A stretch of DNA of 64,000 nucleotides from positions 62,001 to 126,000 of the forward strand of contig JASBVF010000027.1 of NCBI GenBank assembly GCA_030147525.1. Direction: 5' to 3'. Shown here in pieces: positions 54,430 to 63,217 of the stretch. A program made the position numbers and the translations under genes. The notes beneath the pieces were generated by a model. That model was not told the origin of the DNA, ran no database searches, and saw only the letters and a list, made by a program, of their open reading frames with translations. Each line of letters starts with the position of its first letter. Within the stretch, counting starts at the first letter, position 1. The DNA comes from Bacteroidota bacterium. GTDB taxonomy: Bacteria; Bacteroidota; Bacteroidia; Chitinophagales; Saprospiraceae.

Positions 54430-54795
54430 TTAAACTACGGGAGGCCCCCGGAAGGAAAATGCCTTCAGGAAAGGCGGGGCAGGCGGATGGCCGCTTGGAA
54501 TGGGGATGAAACCGGTAGGTTTTGTACCGGCAATTTTTCTGTAATCATCTATGAAAAGGACGACAGCCGCAATCGCTGACGGGGGCGTTATTTTTAGGTT
54601 GAAGGATTGAAAAACGAAGTTCTCATCTACCGAGTGGAAGGAAAAATCATGGTGATGGTGGCCGTGTTCCCCTTCGTCGTGGTGATGCGTTTGCTCCACC
54701 TGCCAGGTGCCGTGGTGGTGGTGCGGCGTCAGATTGTGCGCCAACAGTAAACTGAAGGCAGCAAAGACGAGCAATTTGTGGAGCATCAATTTCAT
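54430..54795 (-). CDS. Small exported His-rich metal-binding protein heading the second efflux operon
   Basis: The start ATG 54795 (MKLMLHKLLVFAAFSLLLAH) gives a signal-peptide-like helix, followed by HNLTPHHHHGTWQVEQTHHHDEGEHGHHHHDF, a dense His cluster, then an amphipathic/hydrophobic stretch (SAIAAVVLFIDDY) and a Pro-rich tail. 121 residues. It parallels the small Cys-rich protein at 17594 that heads the first efflux operon. It could buffer Zn, Ni, Co or Cu in the periplasm. It is preceded by a TAnnTTTG element seven bases before the start. Confidence 0.68.
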   Translation of the reverse strand: MKLMLHKLLVFAAFSLLLAHNLTPHHHHGTWQVEQTHHHDEGEHGHHHHDFSFHSVDENFVFQSFNLKITPPSAIAAVVLFIDDYRKIAGTKPTGFIPIPSGHPPAPPFLKAFSFRGPPVV

Positions 54796-54802
54796 AAAGC
54801 GG

Positions 54803-54810
54803 CAAATATA
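54803..54810 (-). promoter_or_regulatory. -7 promoter element of the second efflux operon
   Basis: On the minus strand this is TATATTTG, seven bases before the ATG at 54795, the same spacing as at 17579-17586. A matching -33 TTG at standard spacing is not evident. Confidence 0.55.
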
Positions 54811-54920
54811 CAATAATGTGCCAATAAAAGTGGTAGATGTGGCTTGCTTGCAAAATATGTTATAATTCGGATTATGTTAAATAAAATTTCGTAACCTATT
54901 GAAATTCAGTCTTTTTTTTC

Positions 54921-55091
54921 CTAACCATATACGAATAGACTTCCCCAACTGTCCTCGTCCTTCGCCAAAACCAACCTGAATTTTGGCCTGAACACAGGCT
55001 GTTTTACTTGCACGACACCTTGGTAAAAATATTCTTCTTTCGGGAAACCACTGATGCTTGGAGGCGGAGTCAAGTCAATCCATTTCTTTTC
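54921..55091 (-). pseudogene. 3' remnant of a nuclease-like gene, homologous to 55390-56268
   Basis: The last ~55 codons (KKWIDLTPPPSISGFPKEEY... FRPKFRLVLAKD) are clearly homologous to the C-terminus of the gene at 55390-56268 (KNWIDRTPPPSISGFSKEVH... FKPKFRVVLSKE). Upstream of 55091 the homology stops exactly where the GC-rich palindromic repeat begins. The remaining gene has no catalytic core. The repeat seems to have truncated or recombined with a second copy of the gene. Confidence 0.75.
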
Positions 55092-55331
55092 TGCTGCCTG
55101 TCGAGGGAAGTAGTGGCAAACAATCACAATTCCATTTTGCGGGTCAGCACGGGCTACATGGTTCGCAGCCATCGAAACCCTGTCGAGCTTGAAAAGCAGG
55201 GGCGGCGTCCCAAAACGCCGCTCCTGCTGCGGGAGCGCCGCCGCTGCCGGGCGTTCAAAAAGGCTGCGGCGGTGCGTTGGGATTTCGCTGGCTGCACCGC
55301 TGAAAACGGGTGGGCGGGTGAGGTGGGGCAA
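55091..55331. repeat. GC-rich palindromic repeat, copy 1
   Basis: One of three related elements (others 60347-60510 and 62467-62730). Shared landmarks: GGGTC-GG/AGC-CGGGCTAC near the left, GCAGCCA(G/T)CGAAACC, and on the right TTTCGCTGGCT(G/A)CACCGCT followed by AAACGGGTGGG and a G-rich end. The left boundary coincides with a truncated gene. Copy 1 is the most degenerate. Confidence 0.85.
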
Positions 55332-55389
55332 TTAAGTATTAGGCCGTTGTTGAGCATCCGGGGCAATCCGGGGTCGTGGCAGCAAGACT

Positions 55390-56268
55390 TCAAGCAATCT
55401 CCCGAATTATCACAGTCCCCCTTTTCTTTTCCTTCGACAACACAACCCGGAATTTCGGCTTGAACTCAGGGATGTTCAGTTGGATTGCCCCTTGAAAGAA
55501 ATGAACCTCTTTTGAAAACCCGCTGATGGATGGCGGTGGGGTGCGGTCTATCCAGTTTTTCTCATCGAAAACTTCTTTATAACCATACACCGCCAACTCT
55601 GGGACATATATTTTGCTTTCTTGCCAAAGTTCTTCTATCCGGCTTATATCCAGCACTTGGAAAAGCGGAATTGCCGGTCGAGGATGCAGGCTGAAAAATG
55701 CAGGGATTCGCATTTCGAAATTAATCGAATCGAAATATTGGCTTTCCATAAGATGGGCATTGACCATCGAACAGCCGAAACAGTCGTACTCAAACCCAAG
55801 CTCTTTGTCCCAAGCTATAACATCCTGCCACTTGGGGTGATAGTTGTATAACAGGTAAAGCGGAATTCCCTGCCGCTTCACGGCGTATTCGAGCAAAGCG
55901 TGAATCTGGAATTTGCCACCCGACTGGTGGTTGATTTTTTCGTACTTGCCAGAAGGATACAGGCTTTTCGCCTGAGTCGGAAAAAGAATATAGCCGCCGC
56001 CATGCTCGACATAGATTTCAATATCGTTGCCGTTGGCACTTTCGTCACGGGCTTCCAAAAGTCGGAGTTGTGGGGTTCCGGTCAGCCGTGCAAATTCCAG
56101 CATTTCGAAGATGAGGTTCTGGGTGATGGTAGTTTCATACATCTTGACCTCGTTCTTAAACCGATGGCAGAAACCAAGCCTTCTCCATGTCTTAGAGGAA
56201 AAGGCTCTGAGGAGGTCCTGGATTTCAGTTTTTTTTAGTTTTTCTAAGCAGGCGTCTTTCATATACAC
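55390..56268 (-). CDS. PD-(D/E)XK-like protein (DUF6615-like) of unknown function
   Basis: A 292-residue protein (the start may be as late as ATG 56142, MYETTITQNLIFEML, where family similarity begins). Core: YETTITQNLIFEML (Glu45), an ANGNDIEIYVEHG strand (Asp82), FPTQAKSLYPSGKY (Gln99-Ala-Lys101), then QIHALLEYAVKRQGIPLYLLYNYHP. The D...QxK arrangement is that of restriction-endonuclease-like folds, and the order recalls DUF6615 proteins as I remember them. The C-terminal ~60 residues are repeated in the remnant at 54921. It is divergent from a 1298-residue helical protein with only ~170 bases between them, suggesting a bipartite system. The nuclease activity is inferred. Confidence 0.6.
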   Translation of the reverse strand: MYMKDACLEKLKKTEIQDLLRAFSSKTWRRLGFCHRFKNEVKMYETTITQNLIFEMLEFARLTGTPQLRLLEARDESANGNDIEIYVEHGGGYILFPTQAKSLYPSGKYEKINHQSGGKFQIHALLEYAVKRQGIPLYLLYNYHPKWQDVIAWDKELGFEYDCFGCSMVNAHLMESQYFDSINFEMRIPAFFSLHPRPAIPLFQVLDISRIEELWQESKIYVPELAVYGYKEVFDEKNWIDRTPPPSISGFSKEVHFFQGAIQLNIPEFKPKFRVVLSKEKKRGTVIIREIA

Positions 56269-56409
56269 TGGTTTGAGACTGGCTGTCGTGATTCAAATTT
56301 AGCATAAGTCTTGAGTCTTTGTGGTTGGGACTTCCACACAGGTGGTTTGAGCCTATGTATATCTCTATTTTACAAATGCGTTCGCATAAGTTTTCCGGCA
56401 TCCCACCAC

Positions 56410-56417
56410 TATCTTTG
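56410..56417 (+). promoter_or_regulatory. -7 promoter element before the large helical protein gene
   Basis: TATCTTTG, 18 bases upstream of the preferred start (56436). It lies inside the longer open frame from 56319, which supports the later start. On the opposite strand a TAAATTTG element (56294-56301) serves the divergent nuclease-like gene. Confidence 0.5.
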
Positions 56418-56435
56418 GTGTTCAATCTCTATCAA

Positions 56436-59400
56436 ATGGATATACCAGAAAGCACACAACCGTTTTTGGGTTTATTAAAGACCTACTGTTCAAAAATACC
56501 TCAGTCCCCGTGGTTCCCGCACGAGGCTGAGTTGGCCAATCAGGATTGGGCAGCAAGCCACTTTATTTTTCTTTTGCTAAAACATGCGGATTCATCGCCC
56601 CGGCCGAACTGGGCAGCACTTGAAAAGTCACGGGATGAATTTTTGAGTAAAGAAGGGATATTAATTGACCTGCAATCCCTGCTCGCCCGCCATTGGGTCA
56701 GGGTTTGGGGCGGCGAGGTTCACATTCCCCAACAGATTCAGCACCAGTTTATACACTTGAGGGACTACGGGAAGGACAAGCCCAAACCTGATTTTTGGGA
56801 AAAACATGAACATGAATTCCGTTTTTTGGAACGTTTCGGGGAACAGTTTTCCTACGAGATTAACCACTCTACCATTTCAAAAAAGCAATTGCTGGAACTC
56901 GCCGAAAGGCACCGTGCAGTTTTCCCGAAAACGCCTGAAGCTGACGGGCTTTTCGAGTTGGGTTGGTTCAAGAAAATATCGGATGAAACTGTTTCCATCA
57001 GCTTTCAAACCAATGCCCACAACCACGATTCTGCCAATGAAATCGCAATCCTTGTTTGGAAGGAATTAACGAATGAAAATAAGGAAGCGGAAGGGTTGGA
57101 ATTGCTCAAAAAGTGGGAAGACAAAGTATTGCGTAATGGCTTCTACCCCTCCGGCTTTCTGTCAAATCTGCCGAAGCAGGATGAGGAAAAATTTGTAGAG
57201 GCTGTTTTCCAACAAATCGAAAGCGAGGAAGATTTGCTCCACCCTGAGAGCGAAATCCTTATAGCGAGACTGGATTTTTACATGCGTGACCCCTCCATTT
57301 TCCATCCAGACAGAATGCCCAACTTCCCACTTAAACAGATGGGAGGATATGATAGCTTCGAGGAGGTAAGGCATTGGGATTTGATTTTGGGCGACCTTTT
57401 TCACATGCAACTTGCACGGTACAATCTAAACACCTACCTGCGAGAGATATTGAGCCTTGAAAAAGCATCCCACTTGAAAACGTGGGAAAGGAGATACCTG
57501 AAACATGCGGAAAGGTTACTTGACCTCGGCCAGACCAGGCCTGCATTGCTCTATTCCTTTTGCAAATTAGTGGAAACCGATTTCCCGGAAATAATCCCGG
57601 TATTTTTCAAGTCAATCGAAACCCTGAGCCTTGGTTGCTTTTTGGTTCAGTTTGCACCCATCCGGCCAGAGGTTTTGCCTGAAAACAACCGCAGGCATTC
57701 CCTTCCCGAACAAGAATTCCGCTCCATCCTATTTCAATCTGCTTTTGAAATCACCTTGGACAAATTGTCGTTCCAGCATGATGCAAAGTTTGCCGGAAAA
57801 TCAGTTTGCGAGTCGCTCCTGATGCTCGCAGGTTGGATGTTTCACGAAAAGGAAGTTGGAGAAAAAGACGAAAAGCAAAAAGGCACGGTAGCGGGCGAGT
57901 TTTACCGAAGATACCAAAACGCTTGGGCCACACTTGATACAAACAGGGGTCGGACAGATTATTGGTTCTTGAGCGAGCCATCCTCCATTTTAGAATTTGC
58001 AATTGGTTTCGTCGAAAGGCTGGAAAACCATGTGCCGCTACCAAAGCGGAACAATGTCAAATATCTGGATTTGCCATACTTGTCCCTGCTTTCCTCCTTG
58101 TGCCGAATGGTTCAGTCAAAAAGAAAGGCATTCCCAAGTGACGTTTCACTGGAAGCATTGGAACAAAGAATCAGGAATGCCTTCATCAAGAAGTATTGCG
58201 AGGAATACAAGATAGCTAAAATGGACGTGCGGAACATCCGGCTAAATTATTCCCTGAAGGGCGATGCGAGTTGGACTTTTGAGCCGGACAATCCTGACTT
58301 CCTTGGGTTCGAGCCATTGTTCGAAGCCAGACGGACGGAGCTGGGGAAATTCATGGATGCTGTTCGTCCACAAGATTTTCAATTTGCTGAAGAAGATGAA
58401 GTGGCGCCAAACGGTGTGGCTGAAGAAGAAGATTCGTGGCTGTTGAAAAAGGAAGGCAAAGACAGGAGTGAAAAAATAAAATACCGCACCCATTTCAGGG
58501 TTTTGCTCCAGCTGTACCGGGCATTTTCCGACGAAAGAATCAAGCGTAAAATAGGCTTGGCAAAATGGAAAAACACGGAAAATCAGATTAGGCAAAAATT
58601 GCTTGACTGGGCAGTGTTCAACAGGGATGATAGCGGGGCCGGGTTGTTTGATATTTACAATACATTTCTCAGCAGTTCCTTTTCATCATCGCCTCCTTTG
58701 ATTCAGGATGTCATTCAAACGGTCAACTTATTTCCCGGAGAAGCAGACCGTCGTGAGTATATCATCCAATTGACCAACGGGTTGACAAGGCTGGACTTGT
58801 TGTTGAAAATCCATAATTCAACCTTCGACCTTTCTTGTAAAAAGTATGTCCAAGAGGTCATCGACAGGATTGATGTCGAAACATTTACTGGCAGCCAATA
58901 TTTATGGCAACCCATAGAGGCTGCTTTGATTGAAGCCACGAACGAAGATGCGTTTTTAGCAATTGCAGAAAAACTACTGGCCTTCGTTAAGAAAAGAAGC
59001 AATCTGAAAAAATCAATATTTGGGCAGCAGCATTCAAAGCTCCTGTTTGAAATCCAACTCATTTTAGCCTACCGCAAAAATGACCGAAACGGAATGAAAA
59101 ACGCCGCTGAAGAATATAGAGCCGACACCGATAATCAGGACGGGGATTACCTCCAAATGCGGCTGCAATTTTTTGAGGGCATCTTCTTGATGGCTGAAAA
59201 CAAGTTGGAAGATGCTTCCGGTATTTGGAAAGAACTATCTAAGAGCGACACTTCCGTTGACGTACATTACCGTAAATTTTATTGCGAGGCACAGTTCGCA
59301 ATCAGCGATGAGAATGAGCAAAGCCGGGCAATGAAACTATCAAATGCTTTTGAGGAATGGGAAAAGTACGAATCGGGGAATGGGAAAAATGAAGACCTTG

Positions 59401-60332
59401 TAAGGTTTTGGGATGGCATTTTATATTGTAAAATGGCCTATTTAAATGCCATAGAGGCAGATGCAGAATTTGATTTTCATGCCGGCCAACTTAGCCAAGC
59501 CGGCCTTTTCGATGTGGAGGTTTTAAGCCTGATTTTCAAAAACTATTCTCGAAGGGGGATGGACGAACAGGCTGCCCGGTTGTTCATGGAAGCGAAGGAA
59601 CACTTCAGCAGGTTTGATGCAAGGAGCCATGAAAAATTGCTTTCCATCGAACAGTTAATCAATTGGGATGCGACGCTGAGTTCTTTGAAATCAGCCTTTG
59701 AGTTTTTGAATAATTCATCCGTTGAAAATTTATTGAAAATCCTTCCGAACGTTTTCAACCCGTATCATGCAATTCCTGAATTCTTGCTGTACGAGTTCCG
59801 GTTTGCCGCCAAAGAGTTGTTGGATAAAATCACCTCAATAAAATCAATAAAAGGCGAGAATCAATACAGCGATTTGTTCACCGTGCTGCTAAGAATGAGG
59901 CTTTCCTTTTTGCGCTTTGAGATAGGCGACCAACCACGAGAGGGAAAAGCTGAATCCGACGCTGGAGAACTGGACATGACTATCCGTCATGGAAGCCAAA
60001 AGGTGGCTGCCTACGAGGCATTTATCTATCGTGACAAACCTCGAACGGAGGAACATTTGACCAAGGTTTTCGATTACAACCCAACCGGTCAGCTTTTCTT
60101 TTCCGTCGTTTTCTTCAAAGGCAAGGATGATAAATTCGAGACATACTTTGAGAAGTATCAAGCAATCTTAAAGAATACCCCTTTTCCTGAACGGTATAGA
60201 ATTATTGGGAAATTCGAGGAGGTTGAAGGCTTCCCGTCATCGAACAACCTCTTTTTGGGAAGTACAACGCACGGCGATTCAAAAGCTGTCATGTTTCACT
60301 TGTTTGTCAACTTGTCTTATGGAGATAAATAA
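56436..60332 (+). CDS. Large (~1298-residue) helical-repeat protein of unknown function
   Basis: The start ATG 56436 (MDIPESTQPFLGLLKTYC) follows a promoter element; the frame is open back to 56319. No known domain is recognised. The sequence is almost wholly alpha-helical, with many amphipathic helix pairs; the last ~500 residues (LLFEIQLILAYRKNDRNGMKNAAEEYR, FEGIFLMAENKLEDASGIW, KMAYLNAIEADAEF, FKNYSRRGMDEQAARLFMEAKE) have a TPR-like period of about 34. No Walker A motif or nuclease signature is visible. Large TPR-like proteins near nuclease genes are common in prokaryotic defence loci, where they act as sensors or scaffolds. Its divergent neighbour is a PD-(D/E)XK-like protein. Composition is AT-richer than the metal genes. 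Confidence 0.75.
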   Translation: MDIPESTQPFLGLLKTYCSKIPQSPWFPHEAELANQDWAASHFIFLLLKHADSSPRPNWAALEKSRDEFLSKEGILIDLQSLLARHWVRVWGGEVHIPQQIQHQFIHLRDYGKDKPKPDFWEKHEHEFRFLERFGEQFSYEINHSTISKKQLLELAERHRAVFPKTPEADGLFELGWFKKISDETVSISFQTNAHNHDSANEIAILVWKELTNENKEAEGLELLKKWEDKVLRNGFYPSGFLSNLPKQDEEKFVEAVFQQIESEEDLLHPESEILIARLDFYMRDPSIFHPDRMPNFPLKQMGGYDSFEEVRHWDLILGDLFHMQLARYNLNTYLREILSLEKASHLKTWERRYLKHAERLLDLGQTRPALLYSFCKLVETDFPEIIPVFFKSIETLSLGCFLVQFAPIRPEVLPENNRRHSLPEQEFRSILFQSAFEITLDKLSFQHDAKFAGKSVCESLLMLAGWMFHEKEVGEKDEKQKGTVAGEFYRRYQNAWATLDTNRGRTDYWFLSEPSSILEFAIGFVERLENHVPLPKRNNVKYLDLPYLSLLSSLCRMVQSKRKAFPSDVSLEALEQRIRNAFIKKYCEEYKIAKMDVRNIRLNYSLKGDASWTFEPDNPDFLGFEPLFEARRTELGKFMDAVRPQDFQFAEEDEVAPNGVAEEEDSWLLKKEGKDRSEKIKYRTHFRVLLQLYRAFSDERIKRKIGLAKWKNTENQIRQKLLDWAVFNRDDSGAGLFDIYNTFLSSSFSSSPPLIQDVIQTVNLFPGEADRREYIIQLTNGLTRLDLLLKIHNSTFDLSCKKYVQEVIDRIDVETFTGSQYLWQPIEAALIEATNEDAFLAIAEKLLAFVKKRSNLKKSIFGQQHSKLLFEIQLILAYRKNDRNGMKNAAEEYRADTDNQDGDYLQMRLQFFEGIFLMAENKLEDASGIWKELSKSDTSVDVHYRKFYCEAQFAISDENEQSRAMKLSNAFEEWEKYESGNGKNEDLVRFWDGILYCKMAYLNAIEADAEFDFHAGQLSQAGLFDVEVLSLIFKNYSRRGMDEQAARLFMEAKEHFSRFDARSHEKLLSIEQLINWDATLSSLKSAFEFLNNSSVENLLKILPNVFNPYHAIPEFLLYEFRFAAKELLDKITSIKSIKGENQYSDLFTVLLRMRLSFLRFEIGDQPREGKAESDAGELDMTIRHGSQKVAAYEAFIYRDKPRTEEHLTKVFDYNPTGQLFFSVVFFKGKDDKFETYFEKYQAILKNTPFPERYRIIGKFEEVEGFPSSNNLFLGSTTHGDSKAVMFHLFVNLSYGDK

Positions 60333-60346
60333 GCATTGAGATTCGT

Positions 60347-60510
60347 GGGTCGGCCCGGGCTACAAAGTTCGCAGCCAGCGAAACCCCCAACGCGCCGCCG
60401 ATGCCTTGCGTGTTGAGGCAGGTTGTCAGACTGGCAAGGCTGCGGCGGCGCGTTGGGGGTTTCGCTGGCTGCACCGCTGAAAACGGGTGGGCGGGGGAGG
60501 TGGGGGCAGT
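60347..60510. repeat. GC-rich palindromic repeat, copy 2 (most perfect hairpin)
   Basis: A perfect 30-bp inverted repeat (60371-60400 with 60443-60472), a 2x2 internal mismatch, then a 7-bp inner stem GCCTTGC/GCAAGGC (60403-60409, 60434-60440) around a 24-base loop. The right flank is the shared AAACGGGTGGG and G-rich end. It lies 15 bases before and after two convergent genes (56436 and 60525), so it can also act as a transcription barrier. Confidence 0.92.
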
Positions 60511-60524
60511 AATCTTTATTCAAT

Positions 60525-62264
60525 TCAATCAGCTTCGCTGGTTTCTTCAAGAAGATTCAACCCTAACTCCATGAACACCTTGGGCAGTTCTTTGAACCCT
60601 TTTCTGTTCGCCTCGGCTGAAATGTGTGCCGAAAATGGTTTGACATAAGTTGACACTTCATTTTCTTTCCAATAGTCCTTTATCAGGTCTTCAAGTACCA
60701 ACCTTCTGGACACCAAGTAATCTTGGTAAAGAATCAAAGTGTCGATAAAAACTATGGTCAACGGGATAACCCTACTTACATCCAAACCCTCAGCCCGCAT
60801 CAATCCAAGTTCTTCTTGGAACCAAGCATTCACAATCTTATTAAGCCCTGGAGCATTGAATTGATTATAATGCAAAACCAAAATAGAGTAAACTGAAACC
60901 GCACTTTGTTTTAGACCTTGGTCAGCCCCAAACTCGCCTTTCAGAATTTTTCTAATATTTTGAGCAAGCTGACGGACAGCCCCATTTTTTATCTTATCAT
61001 TAACAGCTTCATGGCTTAGACGTTTTTTTAATTCCGGCTCCAACAATTGAAAATCATACGATTGCTTTATGTCAGCCCTAATCAGTATGTCTTTGTTCTC
61101 GAAAAGGAAAAGCTTGTTTTTAAACCTCAAGTAATAATCTGGTTCTGCTTTTAGTCCAAGCTCCCTTAAAGTTTTACCTGAAAGGTGAACCCATTTCTTA
61201 GGAAAGGAATGTTCAAGGATGGTATAAAGTAGGAATTCTTCAAAGAATTCGGTTGTATAAACACTCTTAAAGCTCTTGATTCTATGCTGGTCATCGAGCA
61301 TATCATTGATATTGCTCAAGCTGAAATACAAGCCAGTAAACACTTTTTCAAGCACGAACAATTCGTAAATCACCCTGTATTTGCCCTCTCCTATTTTGTA
61401 AAATGGCTTGCTTCGTACAGTCTTAAAATCGAATTCCTCCAATTCTTTATTCTCTTCCAAGGCATGTTTTTCAAAAAATTCACAACTCCGTTGATACTTT
61501 TCATTGGGTGTCACTAAAATATCAAGATGTGCCTCCTTTGTTCGCTTTAATATGCTATGTGTAAATGGGAGGTAGGATTTTAGGTAATCCCTCCAATCGG
61601 CACAATCGAAATGGTTCAAAAAAGCACTTAGCAGTGGCAAGGTTTTTCCATCTTCAAGGTACTTAAAAAGGTAAATTGCTTTTATTAATTGAGCCGTCAG
61701 TACCTCTGCGGTGCGATAATTCAAGAATTCAAATTGAGGAAATTTGGTCGTCAAATTAAAGGCTGCATAACCTGTAACAGGATTAAGACCTTCGACACTC
61801 TGAATTGCCGTAACATCCTCTTTTGTGACGTTCTCTTGATTGAGAAGGAGCAATGCTTGGAACAAGTTTCTCTCAAACTCGGACTCTGTTAGGGTTCCTT
61901 CGTTACTTAGCTTTTGATAAGCGAACTCGAAAAGCTGCAAACAAGACAGTGGGTAAATAAGTGCAATTTTTCCTTTTTCGTGCTCGATTTCTTGTAGCCT
62001 TTTGAAAAGCTGATTGGCAAACCCGTTGTTCTCGGCATTGAAAATCTTCGAAAGCAAAAATCGATAGGTGCCGAATTCCGAATTGTATGTCCTAAATCCG
62101 AGGAAAAAAGCTCCCGCTAACAGCACATCTTCTCGTTTCGCACTGCCTAATAATGATTCCAAATTAGGTATTTCTTCACTTTTGAACACGTCAGAATAAG
62201 AAACCAGATATGTTAGCTCCTTTCTGTGTTCAAGCATTTTTGTGATTCGTTGAAGTCTGTTCAT
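60525..62264 (-). CDS. PD-(D/E)XK nuclease-like protein of ~579 residues
   Basis: The start ATG 62264 (MNRLQRITKMLEHRKELTYL) is favoured: a TACATTTG element lies four bases upstream. The middle of the protein has TTEFFEEFLLYTILEHSF, then GLKAEPDYYLRFKNKLFLFENKD: Pro375-Asp376 and Glu389-Asn-Lys391 form a textbook PD-X12-ExK active site of restriction-like nucleases. Helical sequence surrounds it on both sides (1-330 and 410-579). The family is not recognised. It is convergent with the large helical protein, separated by a palindromic repeat. A defence or DNA-processing role is likely; the target is unknown. Confidence 0.65.
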   Translation of the reverse strand: MNRLQRITKMLEHRKELTYLVSYSDVFKSEEIPNLESLLGSAKREDVLLAGAFFLGFRTYNSEFGTYRFLLSKIFNAENNGFANQLFKRLQEIEHEKGKIALIYPLSCLQLFEFAYQKLSNEGTLTESEFERNLFQALLLLNQENVTKEDVTAIQSVEGLNPVTGYAAFNLTTKFPQFEFLNYRTAEVLTAQLIKAIYLFKYLEDGKTLPLLSAFLNHFDCADWRDYLKSYLPFTHSILKRTKEAHLDILVTPNEKYQRSCEFFEKHALEENKELEEFDFKTVRSKPFYKIGEGKYRVIYELFVLEKVFTGLYFSLSNINDMLDDQHRIKSFKSVYTTEFFEEFLLYTILEHSFPKKWVHLSGKTLRELGLKAEPDYYLRFKNKLFLFENKDILIRADIKQSYDFQLLEPELKKRLSHEAVNDKIKNGAVRQLAQNIRKILKGEFGADQGLKQSAVSVYSILVLHYNQFNAPGLNKIVNAWFQEELGLMRAEGLDVSRVIPLTIVFIDTLILYQDYLVSRRLVLEDLIKDYWKENEVSTYVKPFSAHISAEANRKGFKELPKVFMELGLNLLEETSEAD

Positions 62265-62268
62265 AAAG

Positions 62269-62276
62269 CAAATGTA
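62269..62276 (-). promoter_or_regulatory. -7 promoter element of the nuclease-like gene at 60525
   Basis: On the minus strand this reads TACATTTG, four bases before the ATG at 62264, the same spacing as the arsR promoter. It implies a leaderless transcript and supports the start choice. No standard -33 TTG is evident. Confidence 0.5.
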
Positions 62277-62466
62277 GTTAATATGAATAGCGCCATTGTC
62301 CGTAAAAGACAAAAAATGAGTGCTTTAGAGCTGACGTCTTCGAGATTGAACGAGTTTCTTGAATCCATAGAGAAGGTCCCGCCACATTCGAGAAAGACCA
62401 ATAACGCCGACCGGGCGGGCCACAACTACCCCGCCGCAAAGCCCAGCCATGCGCCAAGCTGCGGCA

Positions 62467-62730
62467 CTGCTGCCGGGTGGGGGAGGCGGTGGCCACAACA
62501 ACAGCAATTCCGCTTCGTGGGTCGGCCCGGGCTACAAAGTTCGCAGCCAGCGAAACCCAGTCGAGCCAAAAAGCAGGGGCGGCGTCCATCGGAGCCGCTG
62601 CTGCTGCGGGAGCGCCGCCGCTGCCTTGCGGGTTCAGGCAGGTTGTCGGGCAGGCAAGGCTGCGGCGGTGCGTTGGGGGTTTCGCTGGCTACACCGCTTA
62701 AAACGGGTGGGTGGGGGAGGTGGGGGCAGT
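62467..62730. repeat. GC-rich palindromic repeat, copy 3
   Basis: The longest copy. It shares with copy 1 a left extension (CTGCTGCC ... CAATTCC) and a middle block around AAGCAGGGGCGGCGTCC and CTGCTGCGGGAGCGCCGCCG, and shares with copy 2 the GGTTGTC-containing loop and right arm. It lies in the 543-base gap between the genes at 62264 and 62808, where no coding sequence is seen. Confidence 0.88.
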
Positions 62731-62764
62731 CTTCAGTCAACCGTTCGTAGTCGGGGCACGGGAG

Positions 62765-62802
62765 AGCGCCCCTCTGTCCGCCAAACCGGGCAAAGGGGCG
62801 CT
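62765..62802. other. GC-rich inverted repeat after the DUF6166 gene
   Basis: GCGCCCCT (62766-62773) and AGGGGCGC (62794-62801) form a perfect stem, extended by one A-T pair, with a second smaller stem inside. It directly follows the stop of the minus-strand gene at 62808. No T run follows, so it may stabilise the 3' end rather than terminate. Confidence 0.6.
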
Positions 62803-62807
62803 TGTGT

Positions 62808-63161
62808 TCAGGCTGGCACCTCGTTGAGGAGGGGCAAGACGTGCGTGGCGTTGAACTCCGCCAAGTCGAGGGTGAGGTCGAAGCTGTCCTCCTCAATGGC
62901 GACGAGGAAACGCCACTTGAAGTCCTGATAGACCCTCCGGGCGATGTCCTTTCCGTAAAGTTCGTGGCAGATGGCGTAGGCGAGCTGGGCGGGGCCGCTT
63001 CCGCCGTAGCCCCAATTGAAGCCGTCGGAGGAATGGCTGACGTGTTTCAGGCTTTTGGCATGGCTCAGGGCTTTGCCATTGAGCCAGACCTTGCGGTTTC
63101 CGCCATGTGTCATTTCGTTGCGGCAGCCTTTCAATGTTGCGGTGGTTGGTGTGCTTTCCAT
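62808..63161 (-). CDS. DUF6166-like small protein
   Basis: A 117-residue protein with the sequence block KVWLNGKALSHAKSLKHVSH, then SSDGFNWGYGGSGPAQLAYA, then LYGKDIARRVYQDFKWRFLVA. The WLNGxxL...SPDGFxWGYGGSGPAQLALAI...YQDFKxE pattern is that of DUF6166, a family of unknown function that I recall mainly from plasmids and integrative elements. No catalytic residues stand out; it looks like a small alpha/beta protein. It lies 56 bases downstream of an ardC-like gene on the same strand, typical of conjugative-element backbones. Confidence 0.75.
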   Translation of the reverse strand: MESTPTTATLKGCRNEMTHGGNRKVWLNGKALSHAKSLKHVSHSSDGFNWGYGGSGPAQLAYAICHELYGKDIARRVYQDFKWRFLVAIEEDSFDLTLDLAEFNATHVLPLLNEVPA

Positions 63162-63217
63162 AATGATGAATGTTTAAAGAGTGAATGATGAACCGGGTGG
63201 CAGCCTGGCCGGATTGG

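Noticed and set aside
62278-62928. Several overlapping frames in both directions across the third palindromic repeat
   Set aside because: They translate the repeat itself, which occurs twice more in non-coding positions, so the open frames follow from its GC richness.
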